Source of the DNA: Bin87 sp965221295
GTDB taxonomy: Bacteria; Chloroflexota; Dehalococcoidia; Lucifugimonadales; UBA3495
Direction of reading: 5' to 3'
Assembly: GCA_965221295.1 (NCBI GenBank)
Contig: OZ244879.1
Coordinates: 3,100,001-3,164,000 of the forward strand
Length of the DNA stretch: 64,000 nt
Of the stretch, positions 34,956-42,894 are shown in pieces; position 1 is the first letter of the stretch, and the number at the start of each line of letters is the position of its first letter. The notes under the pieces were generated by a model, which was not told the origin of the DNA, searched no databases, and saw nothing but the letters and a program-made list of their open reading frames with translations. A program made the translations under genes and the position numbers.

Positions 34956-35486
34956 ATGACTGCCGCCACTGACGGCCTAATCTCCGCCCTGGAGAACAAC
35001 TTCACCACCATCGACCTCGCCCTCCAGGACCTGACGGACGAGGAGTTCCACCGCATCCCGGCGCTGGATTGCAATTCGGCGGCCTGGATACTTTGGCACC
35101 TTTCCCGGGTGATCGATTCGTTCATTCACACCCGGCTGCGGGACCTGCCCCAACTGTGGGACTCTCACCACTGGGAACAGCATTTCACCATGCCGGCCGG
35201 CGGCGAAAACCGCGGCCTGGGCTGGACCCACCAGATGGTATGCGACTGGCAACCGCCGTCGCGCGCCCTACAGATGGATTACTTCGAGCAGGTTCGCGCC
35301 GCGCTCCGAGAATACCTGCCCGGACTCACCGAGGCTCAGATGCAGCAGGCGCGGATCATTCCGCCAGTGTCGGAGCCGCGCACTGTGGCGGCGGCGTTGG
35401 GCCAAATGACCTGGGACTGTGTTTCCCACGGCGGGCAGATCGCCTACCTGCGCGGGATGTACAAGGGCATGGGTTGGCACCGGTAG
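34956..35486 (+). CDS. DinB family protein
   Basis: The protein has 176 residues. DinB/YfiT-like four-helix-bundle features include LISALENNFTTIDLALQDLT, then AAWILWHLSRVIDSFIHT with the first metal His, and a C-terminal CVSHGGQIAYLRGM with the second. Such proteins often bind a metal and may act as thiol-dependent transferases (mycothiol, bacillithiol) or detoxification enzymes. GGAGA lies upstream of the ATG. It is the second gene after the CMD protein and ends at a hairpin shared with the convergent dtd. Confidence 0.88.
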   Translation: MTAATDGLISALENNFTTIDLALQDLTDEEFHRIPALDCNSAAWILWHLSRVIDSFIHTRLRDLPQLWDSHHWEQHFTMPAGGENRGLGWTHQMVCDWQPPSRALQMDYFEQVRAALREYLPGLTEAQMQQARIIPPVSEPRTVAAALGQMTWDCVSHGGQIAYLRGMYKGMGWHR

Positions 35487-35506
35487 GGTTTTCGGATGCA
35501 ACCGAC

Positions 35507-35531
35507 AGGGGCGGGATTATAGCCCGCCCCT
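35507..35531. terminator. bidirectional stem-loop between DinB and dtd genes
   Basis: A 9-bp stem AGGGGCGGG / CCCGCCCCT with an AT-rich 7-nt loop lies in the 43-bp convergent gap. It touches the dtd stop codon. No U-tract on either strand. Confidence 0.55.
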
Positions 35532-36000
35532 ATGAATTTCTGGGCCGTCCCCGGTCGTCGCTGTCCACCATTATGGTGACTGGGCCGTCGTTCACCAGCG
35601 CAACGCGCATGTAAGCCTGGAACCGGCCCGTCGCCACCCGCAGGCCCTTATCGCGAAACATTTCCACCGTTCGTTCGTACAGGCGGTTGGCATCATCCGG
35701 CCCAGCGGCTCGGGTGAAGTCGGGCCGGCGACCCCGCCTGGTGTCGGCGTGGAGCGTGAACTGGGACACCACCAGCAGTTCTGCGGCCACATCCAGCGCC
35801 GAGTGGTTGAACCGGCCCTGTTCGTCGGCGAATATTCTCAGGTTTGCGATCTTTTCCACCAGATACTGAGCGTCGGGCTCGGCGTCTCCTGCCGCGACGC
35901 CGAGCAGGACAACGAGGCCCGCCCCAATGCTGCCGACCTCCGTTTCGTCAACCCACACCGAAGCTTCGGTTACGCGCTGAATCAATGCTCGCATCGCCAT
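35530..36000 (-). CDS. dtd: D-aminoacyl-tRNA deacylase
   Basis: The protein has 156 residues; family length is about 145-150. Hallmarks are MRALIQRVTEASVWVD, the catalytic motif SQFTLHADTRRGRRPDF and the NDGPVTIMVD block with the cross-dimer Gly-x-Pro region (DGPVT). It hydrolyses D-amino acids wrongly attached to tRNA. The start may be the ATG at 36000 or the one two codons later; AGAGG suits both. Confidence 0.95.
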   Translation of the reverse strand: MAMRALIQRVTEASVWVDETEVGSIGAGLVVLLGVAAGDAEPDAQYLVEKIANLRIFADEQGRFNHSALDVAAELLVVSQFTLHADTRRGRRPDFTRAAGPDDANRLYERTVEMFRDKGLRVATGRFQAYMRVALVNDGPVTIMVDSDDRGRPRNS

Positions 36001-36092
36001 TTGCCTCTGTTCTTCAGCGTCGTGTTGGTCGGCGCCCCGGTTGGGGTCGTGTTGGTTGGCGTCGCGTTGGTTCGTAGAGTCTCATGGGGATG

Positions 36093-36121
36093 AAAAAGGG
36101 CCGCGCCAAGAAGCGCGGCCC
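36093..36121 (-). terminator. rho-independent terminator of the FmdB gene
   Basis: On the minus strand, a 9-bp stem GGGCCGCGC / GCGCGGCCC with a 6-nt loop is followed by TTTTTC. It lies 28 bp after the FmdB stop codon. Confidence 0.85.
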
Positions 36122-36149
36122 AGCTCTGGAGGATGACTTTGGCCGACTC

Positions 36150-36518
36150 TCAGGCGGAATCCCCACCGGCGGCTGCGGGAGCGGCTGGCGCGGCCGAGTC
36201 GCCTCCCGATGATGAACTGTCGCCGGAGTTGCCGCCGCCGCTTGGCTTGGATCCGTCGGATGATGACTCGGAGCCGTTGGAAGACGACGTTGCTTCGGCT
36301 GCCGACTCCTTGCTGTCAGAACCCTCGGCAGGACGCTTGGGCCGTCCGTAGTCAGTGGTGTAGAAGCCGCTGCCCTTGTATATCACCGGGACCGCGTGAA
36401 AAACCCGCTGACCGGCTCCCCCGCAGGTGGGGCATTCGCCCTGGCCGGCTTCGCTGAATTTCTGGACCAATTCAAACTCAATTGAGCAGACCGTGCAGCG
36501 ATAATCGTAACGAGGCAA
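36150..36518 (-). CDS. FmdB family zinc ribbon protein
   Basis: The protein has 122 residues, starting at TTG with GGGAGG upstream. The N-terminal zinc ribbon is PRYDYRCTVCSIEFELVQ, then CPTCGG, giving the C-x2-C ... C-x2-C pattern. A conserved tail block (YKGSGFYTTDYGRP) follows. The last 55 residues are a low-complexity Ser/Gly/Ala tail. FmdB-like proteins are small putative regulatory zinc proteins of unknown function. A strong terminator lies directly downstream, and the bS21 gene is 58 bp upstream on the same strand. Confidence 0.88.
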   Translation of the reverse strand: MPRYDYRCTVCSIEFELVQKFSEAGQGECPTCGGAGQRVFHAVPVIYKGSGFYTTDYGRPKRPAEGSDSKESAAEATSSSNGSESSSDGSKPSGGGNSGDSSSSGGDSAAPAAPAAAGGDSA

Positions 36519-36576
36519 ACTGATCCTCCCTTGCCTGTGCCCGTTTAGGGATGCCTAGCCCGGTTCTTGCCGACGC

Positions 36577-36762
36577 TTACCGCCGCTGCCGTCGCCGTCG
36601 CCGAGCGGCGCGCTGGGCGGCCAGGCGCTCCTTCTGCGCCTTGGAGCGGAAGAACCTGCGATCTTTCAACTCGCGCAGGATGCCCGCGTGCTGAACCGAA
36701 GCGCGGAACCTGTTTACCAAACTTTCGGGCGGTTCCCCTTCCCGGGGCGTTACGTAAGCCAT
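36577..36762 (-). CDS. rpsU: 30S ribosomal protein bS21
   Basis: The protein has 61 residues. It is very basic, with the bS21 pattern: VTPREGEPPESLVNRFRASV followed by GILRELKDRRFF and an Arg-rich C-terminus. It binds the 30S platform near the anti-Shine-Dalgarno region. GGAG lies about nine bases before the ATG. It probably shares a transcript with the FmdB gene. Confidence 0.93.
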   Translation of the reverse strand: MAYVTPREGEPPESLVNRFRASVQHAGILRELKDRRFFRSKAQKERLAAQRAARRRRRQRR

Positions 36763-36932
36763 GGGCCAGTTACTCCGTGGTTAGTGTTTCATGGTTCACA
36801 ATTTATACCATGTCGCGCGGAATACGGCAAACGCTGGCCAGCGCAACCGACGCGGTGTCCCCTTTGCCGCGACAGGCGTGGCGTTTAAACGACGCTGGGA
36901 GAAGCCAGGCTGGGAGCGATGACATAAGGAAC

Positions 36933-37590
36933 TGTCATTGCGAGGCCGAAGGCCGTGGCAATCTCGACGCTCGAGCGAGCGGCCGTTGGTTGTGGTCGAC
37001 GAGATTGCCGCGCTCCGCTCGCAATGACAGGTGGGGTGGCTGCAATGACAGCATCTGTCATTGCGAGGAGCGATAGCGACGCGGCAATCTCGCCCCGTCA
37101 GGAACGGCCGGCGGGGCGGCGCGGTGAGGGCGAGCGACCGTTGGTTGTGGTCGACGAGATTGCCGCGCTCCGCTCGCAATGACAGCATCCGTCATTGCGA
37201 GGAGCGACAGCGACGCGGTAATCTCGCGCCGTCAGGAACGGCCGGCGGGGCGGGACGGTGATGGCGAGCGACCGTTGGTTGTGGTCGACGAGATTGCCGC
37301 GCTGCGCTCGCAATGACAGCATCCGTCATTGCGAGGAGCGACAGCGACGCGGCAATCTCGCCCCGTCAGGAACGGCCGGCGGGGCGGGGCGGTGAGAGCG
37401 AGCGGCCGGTGGTTGTGGTCGACGAGATTGCCGCGCTCCGCTCGCAATGACAGCATCCGTCATTCCGAGGGGCGACAGCGACGCTACAATCTCGCGCCGG
37501 CAGGAACGGCCGGCGGGGCGGGACAGTGGAGGCGAGCGACCCTTGGTTGTGGTCGACGAGATTGCCGCGCTCCGCTCGCAATGACAGGTG
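36933..37590. repeat. hairpin-repeat cluster I, 134-bp period
   Basis: GTCATT of successive left arms lies at 37057, 37191, 37325 and 37459, exactly 134 bp apart. The heads are AGCGA(C/T)AGCGACGC, and each unit has an inverted CTCCGCT/CTGCGCT right arm. A fifth, different unit (GCCGAAGGCC head) starts at 36933. Spacers contain TCAGGAACGGCCGGCGGGGC. It lies upstream of bS21 and downstream of two ABC ATPase genes on the same strand. Confidence 0.95.
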
Positions 37591-37664
37591 GGGTGGCTGC
37601 AATGACGGGTGGGGTGGCTCGCGAAGACAGCAGGGGACGCTCGCGATAGCGCAAGCGGCAACGC

Positions 37665-38357
37665 TCAAGATTCGTTGGCAGTGATACGGCCATCGGCCAT
37701 GCGGAGCCGGCGGTCAGCCATGTCTGCCAACATCAGGTCGTGGGTGGCGGTGACGACGGTTACGCCGCGGCTGGCGCCAATTTCTCGCAATATCCCGCCG
37801 ATGCTCTCGGCGGTTACACTGTCCAACTCCCCGGTGGGTTCGTCGGCGAATACCACCGACGGGCCCGCCACCAGGGCTCGGGCAATGGCGACGCGCTGCT
37901 GCTCGCCGCCAGAAAGTTCGTAGGGTCGGTGACCAGAGCGGCCGAGCAAGCCCACCAATTCCAGGGACTCGTTGGCGCGTCGCCGACGTTCTCGCCAGGA
38001 GACTCCTCCGATGTGAAGGGGCAACTCCACGTTTTCGAACGCCGATAGCAGCGGGATCAGGCCGAATGACTGAAAGACAAATCCGACGCGCTCCCGGCGC
38101 AGCCCTACCAGTTCTCTTTCCGACAGGCTCGACAAATCCCGGCCTTCGAACCAAACCTTGCCAGAACTGGGCCGGTCCAAGCCGGCCAGCAGGTTCAACA
38201 GGGTAGTCTTGCCTGAGCCGGAGCGTCCAACCAGCGCCACGAACTCGCCGGGCGCTATGCTCACCGTGACTTCGTCCACGGCGCGCACTTTGCTGTCTCC
38301 ATCTCCGAATACCCTAACCGCAGCCTCAGCGGCCAGCGCTGCTGTGCCGTTTGCCAT
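37665..38357 (-). CDS. ABC transporter ATP-binding protein, MacB/LolD-like
   Basis: The protein has 230 residues. It carries Walker A GRSGSGKTTLLN, the LSGGEQQRVAIARAL signature, and Walker B VVFADEPTGELDS, the DEPTG(x)LD form of the MacB/LolD/FtsE group. Such ATPases power FtsX-like permeases in lipoprotein, peptide or antibiotic handling. It begins 8 bp after the end of another ATPase of the same group. No FtsX-like permease gene is encoded nearby; downstream is only repeat cluster I. Confidence 0.92.
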   Translation of the reverse strand: MANGTAALAAEAAVRVFGDGDSKVRAVDEVTVSIAPGEFVALVGRSGSGKTTLLNLLAGLDRPSSGKVWFEGRDLSSLSERELVGLRRERVGFVFQSFGLIPLLSAFENVELPLHIGGVSWRERRRRANESLELVGLLGRSGHRPYELSGGEQQRVAIARALVAGPSVVFADEPTGELDSVTAESIGGILREIGASRGVTVVTATHDLMLADMADRRLRMADGRITANES

Positions 38358-38365
38358 TTCGGGCG

Positions 38366-39637
38366 TTATCCTCTGGAGTCCGTTCCAGCGCCGCGACCAG
38401 ACGCGCGCTCACGGCTCCGGCGGGGCGCGGCTGTCGGTCGCAGGGTGACCTCGGCGCCGTCCTCGGTCAAGCCAGCGCTGGCCAAGCCGTCCCAGGCTCC
38501 GCTGTGGTTCTGGAATCGTTCCATATACTCGCGGGGCAATTGCAGGCGACCGGCGCGGTCCACCACCAGGTATTCTTCCTCGCTGCCCCGGTCACCCTGG
38601 TACGACGCCCTCAGGTAGGATTCGGAGCCGATGCGGCCGTCGCGAATGCGGACCACCCGATCAACCCACTGGGCTATGCCGGCATAGTGGGTGACGATGA
38701 TCACCGTAACGCCGAACTGCTGGTTGATTCGTTGCAGCATTCGGAACACGCCCTCAGCCATGTTGGTATCCAACTCCCCGGTGGGTTCGTCGGCCAGCAG
38801 CAGCGGAGGATTGTTCGCCAGGGCGACGGCGATGGCGACGCGCTGCTGTTCGCCGCCCGATAGTTCAGACGGATACCGCGCGGCTTTATCGGACATTTGC
38901 AGCGCGTCGAGCAGCTCTGCGGCCCGCTCCCGGCGTTGCCTGCGTCCAGCGCCGGCGATGGCCTGCGGGAGCTCGATGTTGTCCCTCACGTTCAAATAGG
39001 GAACCAAATTGCGTCCTGTGGCTTGCCAGACGAAGCCGACTTCCTGGCGTCGGTAGGCCACCAATTCCCGGTCGCTGATGTCGAGGAGGTCTCGGTCTCC
39101 CACCCGGATTCGGCCGGCGGATGGTCGCTCCAAGCCGGCCAGGATATTCAACAGGGTGGTCTTGCCGGAACCGCTGGCGCCGACTATTCCCACCAATTCG
39201 GCCTGGGCTATCTCCAGGTCGACGCCGCGCAGGGCCACCACCTCAAGATCCGCTGGTTTGTAGATCTTGAAGAGGTCATTGGCTTCCACGTAGGGTGCGA
39301 CCTGAGGGGACGTTGTTTCAGCAAGGGCCGGCTCGGTGGGCCGTTGGGCCGTCGTTGGCGCTATGGCAGGGCGTTCCGGTAGCGATTGGGGTTCCGCAGC
39401 CCCGTTGCCTGAAGGCGCCGGTTCGCGGGCCGCCGATGCGGTTGCCGCCGGCGCGGGATCTCGGGCCAGAACCGGAGCCGCTGGGGGCGTCAAGTCTTCG
39501 CCTGAGTCAGCTGGGAAGTCGGCGGGCGTCGAGTCGGTGGCTTCCAATTGCTGGCGACGCTCGGGCGGCATGAAGCGGCGGGCGTATCGTTCGTCGACAT
39601 CCTGTTGGGGCGATTCTGGCATGTGGCGCAAACTCAA
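38366..39637 (-). CDS. ABC transporter ATP-binding protein with long disordered N-terminus
   Basis: The protein has 423 residues. Residues 1-115 are Pro/Ala/Glu-rich and low-complexity, probably disordered. The ABC domain follows: VEANDLFKIYKPADLEVVAL, Walker A GASGSGKTTLLN, signature LSGGEQQRVAIAVAL, Walker B LLLADEPTGELDT. A C-terminal piece of about 75 residues (EEEYLVVDRAGRLQLPREYM) resembles a small beta-strand domain seen after some of these ATPases. The group is MacB/LolD-like. It is paired with the ATPase at 37665, suggesting two transporters or a heterodimeric ATPase. Start may be either of two ATGs five codons apart. Confidence 0.88.
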   Translation of the reverse strand: MSLRHMPESPQQDVDERYARRFMPPERRQQLEATDSTPADFPADSGEDLTPPAAPVLARDPAPAATASAAREPAPSGNGAAEPQSLPERPAIAPTTAQRPTEPALAETTSPQVAPYVEANDLFKIYKPADLEVVALRGVDLEIAQAELVGIVGASGSGKTTLLNILAGLERPSAGRIRVGDRDLLDISDRELVAYRRQEVGFVWQATGRNLVPYLNVRDNIELPQAIAGAGRRQRRERAAELLDALQMSDKAARYPSELSGGEQQRVAIAVALANNPPLLLADEPTGELDTNMAEGVFRMLQRINQQFGVTVIIVTHYAGIAQWVDRVVRIRDGRIGSESYLRASYQGDRGSEEEYLVVDRAGRLQLPREYMERFQNHSGAWDGLASAGLTEDGAEVTLRPTAAPRRSRERASGRGAGTDSRG

Positions 39638-39987
39638 AAACTCAAGGGACTAGCGTTGCGAGTATTATACAGCGTATCGGGCGGCTGGCCTAGCAGTCGC
39701 CAACGATGCCCCGCTTGGGACCAGGTTGCCCCGCTTGGGACCAGAGTGGCTCGCTTGCGATTAATCTGGGTCGTTTGGCGAAACGTGAGTATGCTGATGC
39801 GGCATCACCGGTAGAGCAACGTTGCGCCAGCTCGCCAGCCACATTGCGCCAGCTCGCCAGCAACGTTGCGCCAGCTCGCCAGCAACGTTGCGGATGTTGA
39901 CATATCGGATTATGATATGCGCCCGATCCGATCCCACATCGGAAAAATGGGACTCGACCGTAACGAAATGCAATAAGGAGAATTCAA
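39638..39987. other. 350-bp gap with short tandem repeats, upstream of ftrB
   Basis: Near 39706-39745 the phrase CCCCGCTTGGGACCAG occurs twice in tandem. A 22-bp repeat follows at 39818. TTGACA near 39897 and AAGGAG at 39975-39980 belong to the leader of the next gene, though no good -10 spacing was found. Confidence 0.6.
39818..39893. repeat. 22-bp tandem repeat
   Basis: About 3.5 copies of AACGTTGCGCCAGCTCGCCA with GC completing the 22-bp unit. Units start at 39818, 39840, 39862 and 39884. Confidence 0.9.
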
Positions 39988-40413
39988 TTGGCCGAACAGC
40001 CCAGCGAACAAGCCATGCAGCGCATGCGATTGTTCATCGACCGCTATTGTGAAAAATCTGGGACTTTCAAGCACCCCGGGGAGGGCATCACCGAAGCAGT
40101 GGTGCTGGGGTTGGCCCAGAACGTCGACGAAATCGGGCGGCCCCTGTGCCCCTGTCGGTTCTACCCGGACAAAAAGGAAGAGGTCCAGCATCGCACATGG
40201 GTTTGCGCCTGTGACGACATGCAGATCTACAAGTATTGCCACTGCCTCCTGTTCGTGAACGAGGACGGGCTGCCCATCACCGAGTACCTGCCCGAGGATC
40301 ACGAGGGCCGCGCCATCTACGGCCTGGTGGAAGATCCAACGCCGGACAAGGGCCGCCCTCTGCGCAACAAGGCCGAGGAACGGGAGATAGAACGCCGCGA
40401 GCGACCCTCCTGA
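39988..40413 (+). CDS. ferredoxin:thioredoxin reductase catalytic beta subunit-like protein
   Basis: The protein has 141 residues, starting at TTG with AAGGAG eight bases upstream. The Cys pattern is CPC (54-56), 16 residues, CAC (73-75), 8 residues, CHC (84-86). This is the FTR catalytic-chain pattern for a 4Fe-4S cluster next to a redox disulfide, except that the middle CPC reads CAC. It should pass electrons from ferredoxin to a thioredoxin. The variable FTR subunit, ferredoxin and thioredoxin are not encoded nearby. The C-terminal 40 residues are charged (KAEEREIERRERP). Confidence 0.9.
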   Translation: MAEQPSEQAMQRMRLFIDRYCEKSGTFKHPGEGITEAVVLGLAQNVDEIGRPLCPCRFYPDKKEEVQHRTWVCACDDMQIYKYCHCLLFVNEDGLPITEYLPEDHEGRAIYGLVEDPTPDKGRPLRNKAEEREIERRERPS

Positions 40414-40432
40414 ACTCGCCAGCCTCGGAGTA

Positions 40433-40633
40433 GATCCGCGATTCATGCGAGCCCGTCGCTCGTTGAGGCGCTGCGGAATGGATCCGTGGTTAATCCGAGC
40501 CCGTCGCTCGCTGCGCAACTACGACGGAATGGATCCGCGGTTCATGCGAGCCCGTCGCTCGCTTCGCAGCTACGACGGAATGGATCCGCGGTTCATGCGA
40601 GCCCGTCGCTCGCTGCGCAGCTACTGCGGGATA
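40433..40633. repeat. 51-bp tandem repeat
   Basis: Four units start at GATCCG: 40433 (48 bp), 40481, 40532 and 40583 (51 bp each). Each contains the small hairpin GCGAGC-CCGTC-GCTCGC or a variant. The unit is a multiple of 3, so a frame stays open through it, but I see no gene features. Confidence 0.92.
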
Positions 40634-41101
40634 GTCAGGTGCGCTCGCGCTCCGGAGCGGACGGTTGTGGTCGGTTGGCGCAGAGACGGCATGGGTGATC
40701 AGGCATGGTCGATCAGGGGAATGTGGTTTGGTTGGCTTCTCTGGTTGGCGCCGCCCCATCAGGTCGGAGGTTGTCGCGGCCACGATGACGGGGCGGCCAG
40801 GCCTTTGACGCGCGGACAATCTGGCGTCGCGCGCCGGGATTCCGCCCACGCTCCGCGGAGCCCTGCGGTCGGCATGACCCTGAGCTACCGCCAGCCGCTG
40901 AACCAACGGCGGCTCAGCGGCTCGCGCTTCCCTGTCAATTCTGCTCCGTCTCCGGTCCAAGCGGGCCGCTCGGCGAAGGCCGCCTGAGGGCAAACCCGCC
41001 ATGCAAATCGATAACGGCGTACACGGTCGCCTGGATTTGCCAGCAGATGGTAAAATCGGGAACGGTTCAGACCTGCCCATGCTCCAAATCGGGAGGCCGG
41101 C
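40634..41101. other. 470-bp gap without recognised gene
   Basis: No family-like frame is present. GGGAGG at 41091-41096 is the ribosome binding site of the next gene, and TAAAAT near 41050 may be its -10. Confidence 0.5.
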
Positions 41102-41863
41102 GTGACGACCGCAATGCAAGATTACCGGGCGGTGTTCATTAGCGACACCCACCTGGGATTCAAAGGTTCAAAAGCTGGAGAACTGGCCGATTTTCTCGAT
41201 AGCCACCACAGCGACCATCTCTACCTCGTGGGCGACGTGGTCGACGGGTGGAGAATGAACCGAAAGATCCATTGGCCGGCCGAACACACACGGGTGGTGC
41301 GCCAACTATTGGCGAAGTCGAACAACGGCACCCAGGTTCACTACATCGTAGGCAACCACGACGAAGTGTTCCGGTCGTGGCTCGATTGGGAATTGAGTTT
41401 TGGCCGGATAAAATTTTCCAACCAGCGCGAACACATCGGGCTGGACGGCAAGCGGTACCTCGTGATTCACGGAGACCTGTTCGACGACCTGATGAAAAGC
41501 GGCGCCGGCCGCGCCGTCATGTTCCTTGGCGCTTTGGGCTACGATGCGCTGCTGGCCGTCAACTCCTTGACGGACCGCGTGTTGAGAAAGTTCGGCGCCC
41601 CTTCCATCAGTTTGACCAGTTTCGCCAAGAGGCAGACCAAAGGGGTGGTGTCTTACGTGCTAAAGTTCGAGTCCACCCTGGCCGAACACGCCCGCCAAAA
41701 TGATTACGATGGCGTGATCTGCGGGCACATCCACACCCCCGAGATCAGGAGTATTGACGAGATCTCCTATCTCAACTGCGGCGATTGGGTGGAAAATTGC
41801 AGCGCCATCGTGGAGCGCCGCGACGGAACCTGGGAGTTGGTCAGATGGCGGCGCCGTGAGTGA
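41102..41863 (+). CDS. UDP-2,3-diacylglucosamine diphosphatase-like metallophosphoesterase (COG2908)
   Basis: The protein has 253 residues, starting at GTG with GGGAGG five bases upstream. All calcineurin-like motifs are present: FISDTHLG, VGDVVDG, VGNHDE, HGDLFD and CGHIHTPEI. It resembles LpxH and its relatives. Since Chloroflexota usually lack lipid A, it may instead cut another nucleotide-sugar or glycolipid pyrophosphate. It overlaps the following glycosyltransferase by 8 bp (GTGAGTGA), so the two act together, probably in envelope glycolipid formation. Confidence 0.88.
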   Translation: MTTAMQDYRAVFISDTHLGFKGSKAGELADFLDSHHSDHLYLVGDVVDGWRMNRKIHWPAEHTRVVRQLLAKSNNGTQVHYIVGNHDEVFRSWLDWELSFGRIKFSNQREHIGLDGKRYLVIHGDLFDDLMKSGAGRAVMFLGALGYDALLAVNSLTDRVLRKFGAPSISLTSFAKRQTKGVVSYVLKFESTLAEHARQNDYDGVICGHIHTPEIRSIDEISYLNCGDWVENCSAIVERRDGTWELVRWRRRE

Positions 41864-42884
41864 CCGGCCTCGTTTAACGCTGGTCACCGACGCCTGGGCT
41901 CCGCAGATCAATGGCGTCGCCATCACGTTACGCTACGTGACCCGTCACCTGGAAGAGAGCGGATTCGACGTCACAGTCATCCAACCGGGTCTCTTCCGCA
42001 CGGTCAAACTGCCCAAGTATTCCGAGATTCGATTCGCAGTGTCGCCGGTCGGTATCTACCGGGCCTTGAACGCGGCCCGGCCCGACTATGTGCACATCGC
42101 CACCGAGGGTCCATTGGGCACGGTGGCGCGATTCTGGTGCCGACGTCGCGGGGCGTCTTTCAACTCCAGCTACCATACCCGCTTCCCCGAATACGTGAAG
42201 CGGATGTATGGGCTGCCTTCCGGTCCCGTCACCAAGTACATGCGGTGGTTCCATGGAGCCGCCGAATCCACGTTGGCGCCCACCGTCAGCGTGAAGGAGG
42301 ACTTGGAGCGTTGCGGTTTTACCAACCTGGTGGTGTGGCCCCGAGGCGTGGACGCAGACCTGTTCCATCCCTCGGCCCGGGATCCAGGTCTCTACCCGCG
42401 GAATGCGCCAGACAACAAAGCGGTGGTCTACGTTGGCCGCGTCAGCAAGGAAAAGAGTATTGAGGACTTTTGCGAACTGGCGGCCAACCCAAATTACCAG
42501 CTCTACGTGGTGGGCGACGGGCCCCACCGGCAGGCGCTGGAGCGCAAGTTCGGAGACCGCGTGACCTTTGTCGGTTTCAAGCATGGCGCCGACTTGGCCC
42601 GGCACTACGCGTCGGCCGACGTGATGGTCTTTCCCAGCCGCACCGACACCTTCGGCCTCGTCATCACCGAAAGCATGGCCTGCGGCACACCGGTGGCCGC
42701 GTACCCCGTGACCGGCCCTCGGGACATAATCGCCGATGGCGGGTCGGGAGCCCTGGACGAGGATCTGTCCGTAGCCGTGGGCCGGGCGTTGCAATGCGAC
42801 CGGGATCAAGTCCGCGCCCATGCCCTAGATTTCACATGGGACGCCTGCGCCGACATCTTCCGCGAATGGCTAGCGCCGGTGTGA
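41856..42884 (+). CDS. glycosyltransferase family 4
   Basis: The protein has 342 residues from the GTG at 41856 inside the end of the phosphoesterase gene. GT-B features include the N-terminal LVTDAWAPQINGVAITLR, a VWPRGVDADLFHP block, VYVGRVSKEKSIEDF, VVGDGPHRQALE and the donor-site FPSRTDTFGLVITESMACGT. It is close to the GT4 mannosyl/glucosyl-diacylglycerol transferases. It likely adds a sugar to a lipid at the inner membrane face. It is translated together with the upstream phosphoesterase. Confidence 0.9.
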   Translation: MSDRPRLTLVTDAWAPQINGVAITLRYVTRHLEESGFDVTVIQPGLFRTVKLPKYSEIRFAVSPVGIYRALNAARPDYVHIATEGPLGTVARFWCRRRGASFNSSYHTRFPEYVKRMYGLPSGPVTKYMRWFHGAAESTLAPTVSVKEDLERCGFTNLVVWPRGVDADLFHPSARDPGLYPRNAPDNKAVVYVGRVSKEKSIEDFCELAANPNYQLYVVGDGPHRQALERKFGDRVTFVGFKHGADLARHYASADVMVFPSRTDTFGLVITESMACGTPVAAYPVTGPRDIIADGGSGALDEDLSVAVGRALQCDRDQVRAHALDFTWDACADIFREWLAPV

Positions 42885-42894
42885 CCGCCGCTCC

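Noticed and set aside
40445..40987. 180-codon frame through the 51-bp repeats
   Set aside because: The open frame is forced by a repeat unit divisible by three; there is no ribosome binding site and no sensible downstream sequence.
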